From the NCBI GenBank assembly GCA_036388895.1, contig DASVQY010000018.1, forward strand, positions 34,631 through 98,630: 64,000 nt of DNA, written 5' to 3'. The stretch comes from SXVE01 sp036388895 (lineage in GTDB: Bacteria > Acidobacteriota > Blastocatellia > Pyrinomonadales > Pyrinomonadaceae). A program made the position numbers and the translations under genes. Positions 49,805 to 60,100 of this stretch are shown here, piece after piece (within the stretch, counting starts at the first letter, position 1; each line of letters begins with the position of its first letter). The notes below the pieces were generated by a model. It saw nothing but the letters and a program-made list of their open reading frames with translations, did no database searches and was not told where the DNA came from.

Positions 49805-51670
49805 TTAATCAACGAGCGAAGTTGAATCGAGCAAGCCGGGCGGTACGAGCAATTCGCCGCTCGGCGGGTCAATGATGCCGTTGGTTTCTTCTTCGATACT
49901 CGTCGCCTGCGTATAAATATCTCCGGCAATCGGGCGGCGGCGCATTTCGCGCTTGAACTGTCGAATGCGCTCGGTTTTTTCATCGTTCTCGCCTGGTCCG
50001 CCGTAATCCGTAAAACCGAATCCGCCCCATTCGCTGATGACGAGCGGCGCTTGTCCCTGATAAAAATACGGGTCGCCGACGACTAAAGGCTGCGCGGCAA
50101 CGTCTTTTGTTTCTCCGGCGACGAGACGGTCGAGAACCGATCTCCACGCCGCTAAATCGGGCGTGTAAACGTGAACGCTTAATATATGCGAGCAAAGTTT
50201 TCCGCGACGCGAGACGTGATTCCATCCGTCGTTATCAACGACGAGCAATTGCGGGTAATGAAGCCGCATATAATCGAAAGTGTTGGAAATATAGCGGCGC
50301 GTTTCGACGTTTGTCGTAATGTCTTCGGCGCCCCAATCTTCGTTATACAAACTCAGAATCACGATTGACGGATGCGAAGCGATAAAAACGAGCATTCTTT
50401 GCAGCTCCGCCCAGTGATTATCGCGGCTGAGCTGCGTCGAAGCGTGCGGCGAAGGAACCTCGACCCATAACATCAAACCGATTTCGTCGGCGATTGCGTA
50501 AATGCGCGGATCAATTCCGGCAATGTGCACGCGCACGAGATTGCAGCCGAGCCGCTTCATTGCGAGAAGATGCCGCCGCATCTCTTCGAACGTCGAAACG
50601 CCCGGCTGGTAAAGAATGCCGTCAATGTAAATCCGCTCGTTATTTAGATAAACATGCCGCCCGCCAGCTGCGATTTTACGAATGCCGAAATGCGTTTCGA
50701 TGCCGGTGATGCTGCCGTTGGGCGCGACGAGTTCGGCTAATAAATGATAAAGATTAGGCGCGGCGGGCGTCCAGACTTTAGCATCCGGCATCGTTACGGC
50801 AACGCGCTGCTGCTTTTCGCCTTCTTCGAGCGTCAACTCAAACTCCGCTCTAACCGGTTTTTCCGGTTCCTGAACATTTTTTTCGTTTTGAGAAGTTATA
50901 GTAAGCCGCAGACGATAAACGCCGGGTTCGTGAATGCGCGTCGTAAAATCAAACTCGACGAGACGGTCGCGCAAGCTGCTGACGACGCCGAGACGCGAGC
51001 GCAGACGATTGCGACCGACCTGCTCGAGCCAAATACTGCGAACGGCGCCGGAAATCGTTTGATACCAGATGCCGCCCTGTTTGTAAACGCGCGAAGCCTG
51101 TTTTCCGCGCGGAATCTGCGAATCTATCGTATCGGAAACCCGTATCGTCAAACGATTGACCGGAGCTAAAATTTCCGGCGGCAGTTCATAAGAGAACGAA
51201 TTGTATTCGCCGTAGTGAACTTCTTCGCCTTCGATGGTTTTGAGCAAAACGCCGTTCAGCCACACGCGGGTTTCGTAGCCGCACGCGCCGAAAGTCAATT
51301 GCGTCAGTTTGTCGGTTTGCGCCAGCCACGTTTCCGGTACGGTAAAATCGCGTTCATACCAGGCGACGACTTCATCGCTGTTCGAGTAAAGCGTCGGCGC
51401 TTCGCGCGCGTCTTTCTTCGCCGCCGCCAGATAAGATTCTATCGAACCAGGAAAAAAAGCCGTTTCCGCGTAATTGTAGCCGTTATACCAATGCTCATTT
51501 AATCCGCGATCTTCAACGTCGAGTGCGAAACGCCATTCGCCGTCGAGCAGTTCAAAAGCCGTTCGGCGAACAATCGAACGCGGCAGCGGATTTATTTTTT
51601 CTGATATGGTGTTCGGCGTTTCCCGGTTTGATAATTCCTCTTTTTTAAGCTCACCCGTCGGATTTGTCAT
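49805..51670 (-). CDS. Glycoside hydrolase family 2 protein
   Basis: 621 residues with the GH2 order: a sugar-binding jelly roll (about 35-210, ELLDGEWRFALDVEDRGLNEHWYN), an immunoglobulin-like domain (about 215-330) and a TIM barrel (about 335-610) starting FGIRKIAAGGRHVYLNNERIYIDGILYQPG. The acid/base is in LSLYNEDWG (about residue 445) and the likely nucleophile is in VISEWGGFGF (about 562). No signal peptide is seen, so it may act in the cytoplasm on imported glycosides (beta-glucuronide, -mannoside or -galactoside). The first 20 residues are polar and poorly conserved. Confidence 0.9.
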   Translation of the reverse strand: MTNPTGELKKEELSNRETPNTISEKINPLPRSIVRRTAFELLDGEWRFALDVEDRGLNEHWYNGYNYAETAFFPGSIESYLAAAKKDAREAPTLYSNSDEVVAWYERDFTVPETWLAQTDKLTQLTFGACGYETRVWLNGVLLKTIEGEEVHYGEYNSFSYELPPEILAPVNRLTIRVSDTIDSQIPRGKQASRVYKQGGIWYQTISGAVRSIWLEQVGRNRLRSRLGVVSSLRDRLVEFDFTTRIHEPGVYRLRLTITSQNEKNVQEPEKPVRAEFELTLEEGEKQQRVAVTMPDAKVWTPAAPNLYHLLAELVAPNGSITGIETHFGIRKIAAGGRHVYLNNERIYIDGILYQPGVSTFEEMRRHLLAMKRLGCNLVRVHIAGIDPRIYAIADEIGLMLWVEVPSPHASTQLSRDNHWAELQRMLVFIASHPSIVILSLYNEDWGAEDITTNVETRRYISNTFDYMRLHYPQLLVVDNDGWNHVSRRGKLCSHILSVHVYTPDLAAWRSVLDRLVAGETKDVAAQPLVVGDPYFYQGQAPLVISEWGGFGFTDYGGPGENDEKTERIRQFKREMRRRPIAGDIYTQATSIEEETNGIIDPPSGELLVPPGLLDSTSLVD

Positions 51671-51988
51671 AGATTGTTTTTACGAAAACCTTTGTCGTTA
51701 ATCGGGAGATGTTTGCTGGTTATCTTTTTTATATATTTTTATCGGTAAATTGTTGAAATGTAAAGGATACTGTTTGATGAATAATCTGAAGTTTAATTGT
51801 CCCGTAATTAACGTTGTCTTTCCCTTCCCTTTTGATTGATTCAATAAATCATTAATAGAGTTGCCGGCTTTGCGACCGTGACCCTTTCAATAAAACAAAA
51901 ATCTAATTGGGATTATACAAAATTAAGGGCGTTCATCCTATTTTTCACACGAATGTTGTTTGTGAAATACGGATGCCGTTTTATTTGT
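51671..51988. other. 318-bp AT-rich intergenic region
   Basis: Lies between the GH2 start and the TonB-like stop, both leftward. It is AT-rich with several homopolymer runs. Near 51850-51880 the minus strand reads GGTCGCAAAGCCGGC, which recalls part of a cyclic-di-GMP-I riboswitch, but I could not find the rest of that fold. No gene or terminator is evident. Confidence 0.4.
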
Positions 51989-52999
51989 TTAATAAATGAA
52001 GTTGTAAACGAGGATGCCGGTGGCGGAAACGGTTTGATTATTAACGCGAATCGGATTGAAGCGAGATTGGCGGGCGGCGGCTTCGGCTGCCTGCCGTAGC
52101 AGCGGATGACCACTGACGGCTTTAGCCGACGTGACGCCGCCGTCTTCGTCAACAGACACTTGAACGGTTACGCGCCCGGAGGCGCGCATTGCTTTTGCCG
52201 ACGAAGGATAAGCCGGTGTCGGCAAATTAACAGCGCGCCCGTTCAAAACTCCGACGTTGACGGGACGATTAACCGGCGGCGCGACGGTTTCAGTTGGTCG
52301 CGGAGTCACAGTCGGAAGCGGTGTCGGGCGCGTTTCGCTCGGAAGCGGAGTGGCTTCGTCGGTTGAAACGTTTGTATTCGCTCGCGGAGTCGGTCGCGGA
52401 GTCGGCGTCGGTGTCGGACTCGGTTTCGGCGTCGGTGTCGGCGTTCTTACATTAACGTTCGTATTTGTGTTGACGTTCGTGTTGATATTATTTCCGACAT
52501 TGAAATTGAATGCATCAATACCGAGATTAGTCGGCGGATTGGTATTAACATTAGAATTAACCGAGTTGACGTTTGTATTAGTGTTGCCCGGTGTGTCCGA
52601 TTGAAGAAACCAGAAAACTCCTACCGCTCCCGCCAGAATAACCAGAGTTCCTAAAACTGTGAGAACAACGACTTTTGCCGTATTCGTTTTTTGCGGCGGC
52701 GCTTGATACGCGGCGGTCGTGTTTGCCCGAACCTGCTGCTGCGGTCTTTCCTGCGACGTTGGAATTACAATGCGCGGAGCGGGCGGTTTTTCTTGAGGAT
52801 GCGGCGGCGTTTGCGGCGGCGGATTAACGGCTGGTTTTCGACGGACGATAGTTTCTTCGCCCGGATCGTCAATGCTGCTTTCGCTCGGCAAAGCCGTAAA
52901 ATTCGGCGGTTTTTCTTCGATCAGCGGCGTTCCGTCTTTGGTGCAGAAACGTAAAATCTCTTCGTCATAACGTGTCTGGCAAGTCGGGCAAAATTTCAT
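51989..52999 (-). CDS. Zinc-ribbon, TonB C-terminal domain protein
   Basis: 336 residues from the ATG at 52999 (MKFCPTCQTRYDEEILRFC); upstream in-frame starts lack family logic. Residues 1-22 are a zinc ribbon with CPTC and one later Cys. A Pro-rich cytoplasmic stretch leads to one transmembrane helix (about 110-130, AKVVVLTVLGTLVILAGAVGVFWFL). An Asn/Val/Thr-rich and Pro/Thr-rich linker (about 135-245) spans the periplasm. The C-terminus (about 250-336, PAYPSSAKAMRASGRVTVQVSVDEDGGVTSAKAVSG) is a TonB_C domain. It may transmit force or signal from the membrane to an outer-membrane partner. Confidence 0.82.
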   Translation of the reverse strand: MKFCPTCQTRYDEEILRFCTKDGTPLIEEKPPNFTALPSESSIDDPGEETIVRRKPAVNPPPQTPPHPQEKPPAPRIVIPTSQERPQQQVRANTTAAYQAPPQKTNTAKVVVLTVLGTLVILAGAVGVFWFLQSDTPGNTNTNVNSVNSNVNTNPPTNLGIDAFNFNVGNNINTNVNTNTNVNVRTPTPTPKPSPTPTPTPRPTPRANTNVSTDEATPLPSETRPTPLPTVTPRPTETVAPPVNRPVNVGVLNGRAVNLPTPAYPSSAKAMRASGRVTVQVSVDEDGGVTSAKAVSGHPLLRQAAEAAARQSRFNPIRVNNQTVSATGILVYNFIY

Positions 53000-53152
53000 A
53001 ATTTTCGGCGTGCTTTCGTTGTTTTCAGTTTTGGAAAAATGTGTGCAACAATTTGATTTACGCATTCTAGCACGAATTGTTTGCACAAAAGCAATAAAAA
53101 CCACGATTTTCCGCCGGTATAAAACGGCTCGGCAAAGTAAATAATTTTATTA

Positions 53153-54625
53153 ATGAAATCCGTAATTATTATCGGTGCTGGACTTGGCGGGCTTTCCACG
53201 GCTTGCCGTCTGGCAAAATCCGGCTACGTCGTCACGGTTCTTGAGAAAAACGAGACAGTCGGCGGAAAGGTGAATGCGATTCAATCGGACGGTTATAAAT
53301 TCGACACCGGCGCGTCGCTTTTAACGATGCGGCACGTTTTGGAAGACCTTTTCGCTTTTTGTGAAAAACGTGTGGAAGATTATCTCGAAATCGTTCCTCT
53401 GGAGCCGATTTGTCGCTATTTCTGGACAGACGGCGCTACCTTCGACGCATTCGCCGATTTAGAGAAAACCGAAAACGAAATTCGGAAAATCGAGCCGAAA
53501 GATGTCACCAACTTTAAAGATTTTCTCGCCGATTCGAAACGCAAATACGAAATCGCCGCCGAAACCTTTCTCGCCCGCAGTTTGAACGATTTGCCGCAGC
53601 TTTTGCGTCCGAAATATTTTAAGGATTTGCTGGCGATTTCCAGTCTGAAAACACTCGATAAACATAACCGGCAATATTTTTCTTCACCGAAATTGCAACA
53701 GCTTTTCAATCGCTTCGCCACTTACAACGGTTCGTCGCCTTATCAAACTCCGGCGACTTTCGCGCTGATTCCGCACGTCGAATTCGGTCTCGGCGCGTGG
53801 TACGTTCGCGGCGGAATTTACGAAATACCCCAGGCGCTAGAAAAATTGGCGAAAGAACTCGGCGTGAAAATTTATACGGAAAGCGCAGTCGAAAAAATCG
53901 TGATTGAAAATGGAAAGGCAGTCGGTGTTTGCGTCGGCGGCGAAATAACCGCGGCGGATTACGTCGTCGCCAATTCGGACGCAGTTGAAACTTACCGCAA
54001 TTTGATTGACGCGAAAGAGCGTAAAAAATCTTCCGCGAAGCTCGAAAAACGCGAGCCGTCGTGTAGCGGTTTCGTTTTGCTTTTGGGAACCGAAAAGAAA
54101 TACCCGCAGCTCGCTCATCACAACATTTTCTTTTCCGACGATTACCGGGCAGAATTCGACGCGATTTTTCGAGAAAAACGTCCCGCCCAAAATCCGACCA
54201 TTTACGTCTGCGCGACTTCCCGCTCCGACGACACGCAAGCGCCCGCCGGTCACGAAAATCTTTTCGTTTTAATCAACGCGCCGTACACGAGCGATAAAAC
54301 CGTCTGGGAAAAAGAAAAGCGCGACTATCGTGATTTGATAATCAAAAAATTGGAGGATTTCGGCTTGAATGACTTGAACGACTCGATTGATTTCGAGCGA
54401 ATAATCACGCCCGAAGATTTCGAGCGAAAATACAACGCCAATCGCGGCTCGATTTACGGCGTTTCGTCCAACGGAATTTTCTCGGCTTTCCTGCGCGTTC
54501 CGAACAAAGCGCGAGACATCGAAAACCTTTATTTCGCGGGCGGCGCGACGCATCCCGGCGGCGGCATTCCATTGGTTTTATTGTCGGGGAAAATGGCGGC
54601 GGAAATGATTGTGAAAGACGAGTAA
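53153..54625 (+). CDS. CrtI-type phytoene desaturase-like oxidoreductase
   Basis: 490 residues. The N-terminus SVIIIGAGLGGLSTACRLAKSGYVVTVLEKNETVGGKVN (about 3-42) is the dinucleotide-binding motif of the CrtI/CrtN/CrtD family, and GYKFDTGASLLTMRHVLEDLF matches its second segment. AGGATHPGGGIPLVLLSGKMAAEMI near the C-terminus binds the FAD. It probably dehydrogenates or isomerises a carotenoid or related polyene. No carotenoid synthase (crtB) or other carotenogenesis gene is adjacent, so the assignment to a specific step is uncertain. Confidence 0.9.
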   Translation: MKSVIIIGAGLGGLSTACRLAKSGYVVTVLEKNETVGGKVNAIQSDGYKFDTGASLLTMRHVLEDLFAFCEKRVEDYLEIVPLEPICRYFWTDGATFDAFADLEKTENEIRKIEPKDVTNFKDFLADSKRKYEIAAETFLARSLNDLPQLLRPKYFKDLLAISSLKTLDKHNRQYFSSPKLQQLFNRFATYNGSSPYQTPATFALIPHVEFGLGAWYVRGGIYEIPQALEKLAKELGVKIYTESAVEKIVIENGKAVGVCVGGEITAADYVVANSDAVETYRNLIDAKERKKSSAKLEKREPSCSGFVLLLGTEKKYPQLAHHNIFFSDDYRAEFDAIFREKRPAQNPTIYVCATSRSDDTQAPAGHENLFVLINAPYTSDKTVWEKEKRDYRDLIIKKLEDFGLNDLNDSIDFERIITPEDFERKYNANRGSIYGVSSNGIFSAFLRVPNKARDIENLYFAGGATHPGGGIPLVLLSGKMAAEMIVKDE

Positions 54626-54646
54626 AAAAGCTGGTAAAGAATACCC

Positions 54647-54714
54647 CCAAAAGGCACAAAAGACGCAAAAGAAAATACAACAACGATTCTCCTGCGCTTT
54701 TTGTGCCTTTTGTG
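54647..54714. repeat. Hairpin between convergent genes, 'AAAGGCACAAAA' type
   Basis: CAAAAGGCACAAAA (about 54648-54661) pairs with TTTTGTGCCTTTTG (ending about 54712). Inner words GACGCAAAAG and CTGCGCTTTT extend the pairing imperfectly. It lies between the CrtI-like and ettA stops and may be a transcript end. Confidence 0.6.
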
Positions 54715-54741
54715 GCTAACTTTTCCGGCTTTCTCTTTTTA

Positions 54742-56430
54742 TTAAGCACGCGTCAAACTGCGATATTTGATGCGATGCGGCTGGTCGGCGTCGTGACCGA
54801 GGCGGCGTTTGCGGTCGGCTTCGTATTCGGAGTAATTTCCGTCGAAAAACACGACTTTCGAATCGCCTTCAAACGCGAGAATGTGCGTCGCAATTCTATC
54901 CAGAAACCAGCGGTCGTGACTGATGACGACGGCGCAGCCCGCGAAATTTTCCAAGGCTTCTTCGAGCGCGCGCATCGTGTTTACGTCCAAATCGTTGGTC
55001 GGCTCGTCCAATAAAATCACGTTCGCGCCGGATTTCAGCATTTTCGCCAGATGAACGCGATTTCTTTCGCCGCCGGAAAGCATTCCGACGCGTTTTTGTT
55101 GGTCGGAACCGGAAAAATTGAAACGCGAAACGTAAGCGCGCGAATTCATTTCGCGTTTTCCGAGCTGAACGATGTCTAAACCGTCGGCGATTTCTTCCCA
55201 GATTGATTTGTTGGAACTCAAAGAATCGCGCGATTGGTCAACGTAACCGAGTTTGACGGTTTCGCCGACTTTGAAATCGCCCGCGTCCGGCGAATCCTGC
55301 CCGGTGATTAAGCGGAAAAGCGTCGTTTTGCCAGCGCCGTTCGGTCCGATGACGCCGACGATTCCGCCTTTCGGTAAGCTGAATTCAAGATTTTCAAACA
55401 ATAATTTGTTGTCGAAAGCCTTTGAAACGCCGTGCGCTTCGATGACCGTGTCGCCGAGACGCTCGCCGGGCGGAATGAAAATCTCCAAATCTTCAGAGCG
55501 TTTTTCCGTACCTTCAGCCACCATCTGCTCGTAATCGTTGATGCGCGCTTTCGATTTCGCGTGCCGACCTTTCGGCGACATACGAATCCATTCGAGCTCG
55601 CGTTCCAGAGTTTTCTGCCGCTTGTCTTCGGTTTTTTGTTCCTGCGCGAGACGCTGCTGTTTTTGTTCGAGCCATGACGAATAATTTCCTTTCCACGGAA
55701 TGCCTTCGCCGCGATCGAGTTCCAGAATCCAGCCCGCGACATTGTCGAGAAAATAACGGTCGTGCGTCACGGCGATAATCGTGCCTTCGTACTTTTGCAG
55801 GTGCTGTTCGAGCCAGGCGACGGTTTCCGCGTCCAGATGATTCGTCGGCTCGTCGAGAAGCAAAATGTCGGGCTTTTGCAAAAGCAGGCGGCACAGCGCG
55901 ACGCGGCGTTTTTCACCGCCCGAAAGATTTGCAACCGGCGTTTCCGGCGGCGGACAGCGCAGCGCGTCCATCGCCATCTCAAGACGCGAATCCAAATCCC
56001 AAGCGTCCGCAGCATCTAACTTTTCCTGCACTTCGCCTTGCCGTTCGAGCAGTTTCGTCATCTCGTCATCGTCCAACGGCTCGGCGAATTTCATATTGAT
56101 TTCCTCAAACTCCGCTAAAAGATTAACGGTTTCCTGCACGGCTTCTTCGACAATCTGTCGAACGGTTTTTGATTCGTCGAGCTTCGGTTCCTGTTCGAGA
56201 TAGCCGACGCTGTAGCCGGGCGAGAAAACGACTTCGCCGTTATACTCCTTGTCAACGCCCGCGATAATGCGCAAAAGCGAAGATTTTCCCGCGCCGTTCA
56301 AGCCTAGAACGCCGATCTTCGCGCCGTAAAAAAACGATAAATAAATGTCCTTCAGCACCGGTTTTTTATCGTAAAACTTGCTGACCTTGACCATCGAAAA
56401 AATGATTTTGTTCGGTTCGTGATTGCTCAT
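54742..56430 (-). CDS. ettA: Energy-dependent translational throttle protein EttA (ABC-F)
   Basis: 562 residues, two ABC ATPase domains without membrane segments. Walker A is GLNGAGKSSLLR (about 39-50) and GPNGAGKTTLFR (about 358). Signature and Walker B are LSGGEKRRVALCRLLLQKPDILLLDEPTNHLD and LSGGERNRVHLAKMLKSGANVILLDEPTNDLD. The arm region (DAADAWDLDSRLEMAMDALRC) and the linker (LEWIRMSPKGRHAKSKARINDYEQM) match EttA, as does the length. It binds the ribosomal E site and gates elongation by ATP/ADP ratio. It is the only translation factor in the window apart from ileS and the pseudouridine synthase. Confidence 0.96.
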   Translation of the reverse strand: MSNHEPNKIIFSMVKVSKFYDKKPVLKDIYLSFFYGAKIGVLGLNGAGKSSLLRIIAGVDKEYNGEVVFSPGYSVGYLEQEPKLDESKTVRQIVEEAVQETVNLLAEFEEINMKFAEPLDDDEMTKLLERQGEVQEKLDAADAWDLDSRLEMAMDALRCPPPETPVANLSGGEKRRVALCRLLLQKPDILLLDEPTNHLDAETVAWLEQHLQKYEGTIIAVTHDRYFLDNVAGWILELDRGEGIPWKGNYSSWLEQKQQRLAQEQKTEDKRQKTLERELEWIRMSPKGRHAKSKARINDYEQMVAEGTEKRSEDLEIFIPPGERLGDTVIEAHGVSKAFDNKLLFENLEFSLPKGGIVGVIGPNGAGKTTLFRLITGQDSPDAGDFKVGETVKLGYVDQSRDSLSSNKSIWEEIADGLDIVQLGKREMNSRAYVSRFNFSGSDQQKRVGMLSGGERNRVHLAKMLKSGANVILLDEPTNDLDVNTMRALEEALENFAGCAVVISHDRWFLDRIATHILAFEGDSKVVFFDGNYSEYEADRKRRLGHDADQPHRIKYRSLTRA

Positions 56431-57154
56431 AATGTTATTTTTGAAAACGGATATTTTAGCATTTTAGCAACAGAGACAAAAGTCATGGAAAAATGCGAGT
56501 TTTTAATTTCAAACCAACGGAAAAAGTTGTTTTCGATAAAGCAAAGGTGAGAACGAGACGGTTTCAAGGGCTATTCGTTACTGAAATTCCAGTTATAAAA
56601 CGGCTTTTGAAACAGATGCAATTCGGTTCTTTTTATAAAGTTCTTTTTATAAATTTTTATAAAGAAGAAGTCATTAAGCTGCAACAAATGTTTTAACAGA
56701 TCAGGCTTCTTCTTTTATGTTTTCTTTTATAATTTGCGGGAATAAGGCTCAAAAAATTCTGCAGAATCAATACCGGTCTTTGATTGCGGCGTCCAATCGG
56801 ACTGTTACACACGCCTTAAAAGCTCATTTCTTCAACCGGATGCCGATTCTGCGGCTTGACTTTACCTGATTTTTTATTATATTTCCAAAAAGGCTTAAAA
56901 AAATTGATTCGGCAGAAACTTGCCGCAATTGACTGTTAAGTCGCGCCGGAGCATAATGGTTCCGGCAAACACTTCCCATTTATATATTTCAAAACCTAAT
57001 CGAAAAAAACGGGCTTATTCGCGCTGTAAAGCGGGTCGAGACCTGTTTTCCATTGCGGCTCTTTATCAAAGCTAATTCATCGTCGGAATTAACGTTGAAG
57101 AAATCGGTCTCGCAGTCAGTAATACAATATCGAGCATTTGCACGGCAGTAAATT
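56431..57154. other. 724-bp intergenic region upstream of the giant gene
   Basis: No convincing gene. ATAAAGAAGAAG (about 56656) and CTTCTTCTTTTAT (about 56707) can pair. A stable hairpin GCCGGAGC/GTTCCGGC with a six-base loop lies at 56945-56966. The remaining sequence is AT-rich and may hold the promoter and an untranslated leader of the gene at 57155. The length suggests control of that large surface protein at the leader level, but no known riboswitch is recognised. Confidence 0.45.
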
Positions 57155-60100
57155 ATGAAAACCCCTAAAAAATCGCCCGCAAAATCAGTTTTTCGTTCAC
57201 GCACAATTATAGCGACCGCAATAATCGCCGGTTTGCTTTCGAGTTTCGCTTTAGCGAGTGCTCAAGCTTCCGGCGCGCCGATTGTCGAAACAATCCGACA
57301 AATGCTCAGCAGACAAACGGAAAACATTTCAAATTTCGCGGCTTTTATTTCTCCTAGCCCGGCGGCTCCGGCGAACGACATTACTGTTTCTGAGAACGGG
57401 ACTATCCAAAGTGCGGTCAGCAGCCCCCTCGCCGGCGGCGTTATCGTCGTCAATCCCGGCGGCGGCGGAAACTTCACAACGATTCAGGCGGCAATCAACA
57501 ACGCCAGTCCCGGCGATACTATCGCCATCAAGACCGGCACCTACACCGAGAATCTCAACCTGAGTTTGATGGGCAGCGCCATCGGGGGCACAACCGGCAA
57601 CATCCAACTTGTCGCAGTTGATGGTCCCAGTACAGCCGTGCTGAACGGTAGCGGTGTCAAGATTAGTCAATCCGGGGCGTTCAACGGCAGCCTGATCATT
57701 GATGGTCTCAGGTTCAGCACAACCAACGAAGACGGCATTCGCCTTTCTACGCCGACCAACCTGTTGGTGGTTAACAGCACTTTCGACTCAATCGGCTCCG
57801 ACAATGCCGCCCACGACGGGCTGGAGTTGAGTCTGAGCATCGGCAGCCATCAGGTCGTTCTGTACAACAATACTTTCAGAAATATCGCCAATGACGCGAT
57901 TGTGCTGAGCGCCACCGGCACCAATACACAGGTGACCTATACGATAGTCGGCAACTCCATCACCGACGATGGCACAAATGCCAACACCACCGATCAGGGA
58001 ATCAAGTTCGAAGCACGCAACAACGCCGTCGTGAACGCAATCGTGACATCAAATTCACTAACCCAGCTTGAGAGCAACGGCGTGGTGTTTTCGGCGGGCG
58101 AGACGGCGAAGCTGAACGGGTATGTGACGCGTAACACCATAGGTCCGTTAAACACGAGCGATAACGGCATCACCGTTGAGACGTTGAACAGCGCAACCAC
58201 GGCTATAGTGGACGCGACAATTGCGGACAACACGATCAGCAACGTCAGCAGCGGAATAGGCATTCTGATCAACTTAAGCGGCACAACCAGCACTGTCAGC
58301 ACGCCGAGCATCACCGCACGAATTGTGCGCAACACACTTACAGCTATCGGCGCTAACGAGTTCGACCGTGGAATTACGATTCTGGGGCTCAATAACACCA
58401 ACGTACAAGGGACAATCACGGCGCTCGTGGCGAACAACCAGTTGAACGGCAGCGCAGCGTCGGGACTTGGCGTGGTAGCAGGCGGCAGCCTGAACATTGA
58501 CGCTACAATTCGCAACAACACTTTTCTCGATACCGCGCAATCTACCACAGGCACAAACGAAGCCGGGATGGTGCTTGCATCAACGTCCCTGGCGGCGCGG
58601 CTCCGCACGTCTCTGACCGGCAACACAACGACTACGTCATCGTCATCGTACCCTAAGATTCGTCTGCTCCAGAATTCGGGCACATTCCAACTTGAGGGTA
58701 ATACGGCGCTGAGTGCGCAGCAGAATGTGGCGGCGGACAATCCTGCCTCGGCTGACTCGGTGACGGTTGGCGGCACAATCGGAATTATCGCGCCCGGCAC
58801 GTTGACGGCGCCCGCCGAGAATACGACGCCCAACGCTGTTGATGATACAGCCAATGCAGTCGCAGGGACGCCGACAACGATCAATGTGATGGCGAATGAC
58901 ACCGACGCGCAGGGTGCGGTTGGGCTGAACTTTTTCAGTTTCAGTTCTTTCCGCGGCGGCACGGTGACGCGCAACGATAACGGCACGCCGTCCGTTTTAA
59001 CCGACGACAAGCTGGTGTACACCGCTCCGTCCGGCTTCAGCGGATCGGACTCATTTTATTACACGGTCGCCGACGGCGGTCAGGCATCGGATGTTGCCAA
59101 AGTTACGGTTACGGTGACCGCCACCCCGCCGAACCTATCCATTAACGACGTTTCCTTAAACGAAGGAAATTCCGGCACGACATCGTTTACTTTTACCGTT
59201 AGTCTTTCAGCCCCGGCTCCGGCTGGCGGAGTGACTTTCAATATCGCCACAGCAGACGGAACAGCGGTTCAGCCCGGCGATTACACCACTAAATCGCTGA
59301 CCTCGCAAACGATCCCCGCTGGCAGTTCAACATATTCCTTTACGGTTCTAGTCAACGGCGATACGACGCCGGAAACGAATGAGACTTTTTTCGTCAATGT
59401 TACAAACGTAACCGGCGCAAACGTAACTGACGCGCAGGGACAAGGAACGATTGTCAATGACGATGTCGCGCCGAATCTGACAATCAACGATGTTTCTCTT
59501 AACGAGGGAAATGCAGGAACAACAACTTTTACGTTTACCGTTAGTCTTTCTGCACCCGCTCCGGCAGGCGGCGTTACTTTCGATATTGCGACAGCGAACG
59601 GGACTGCCACATCGCCGAGCGATTACACCGCCAAAACGCTGACCGGGCAGACGATCTCGGCGGGCAATTCGACGTATTCCTTTACGGTTCTGGTCAACGG
59701 TGATACAACGCCCGAAGCGAATGAAACATTTTTCGTCAATGTCACGAACGTAACCGGCGCAACTGTTACCGACGGACAGGGACAGGGAACGATCACAAAT
59801 GACGACGTGGCGAATCCGAGCGCGGGGCTGTTGATGTACGTCAACAGCAGCTCGTCAAACGTGCCGGGCTTTAACGAAAATTTCAGCTACGATCTACTGC
59901 CGAGCAATAACGGCAATGCGCCGCTCGATAATTTGACGGTTATTGATACGTTGCCGGATGCATTTCAGGTATTGAACGTGACGACCGGTGCTTACTCGAA
60001 TCTTTCGGATTTCGCTGCCGGTGAAGGCGTGCGCGTTTCGTATGAAAAAAATACTGCGCCGGGCGTTTTCACCTTGTGGGGCAGTTCGCCGAACGTCGCG

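Noticed and set aside
51840..51890. GCAAAGCC on the minus strand, like part of a cyclic-di-GMP-I riboswitch
   Set aside because: The second half of the motif (GG...GGTTACC with receptor loop) and the tandem stem could not be found; the match is too short.
56493..56696. 67-residue ORF between ettA and the giant gene
   Set aside because: Basic, no recognisable domain, poor ribosome binding site; codon pattern unlike neighbours.
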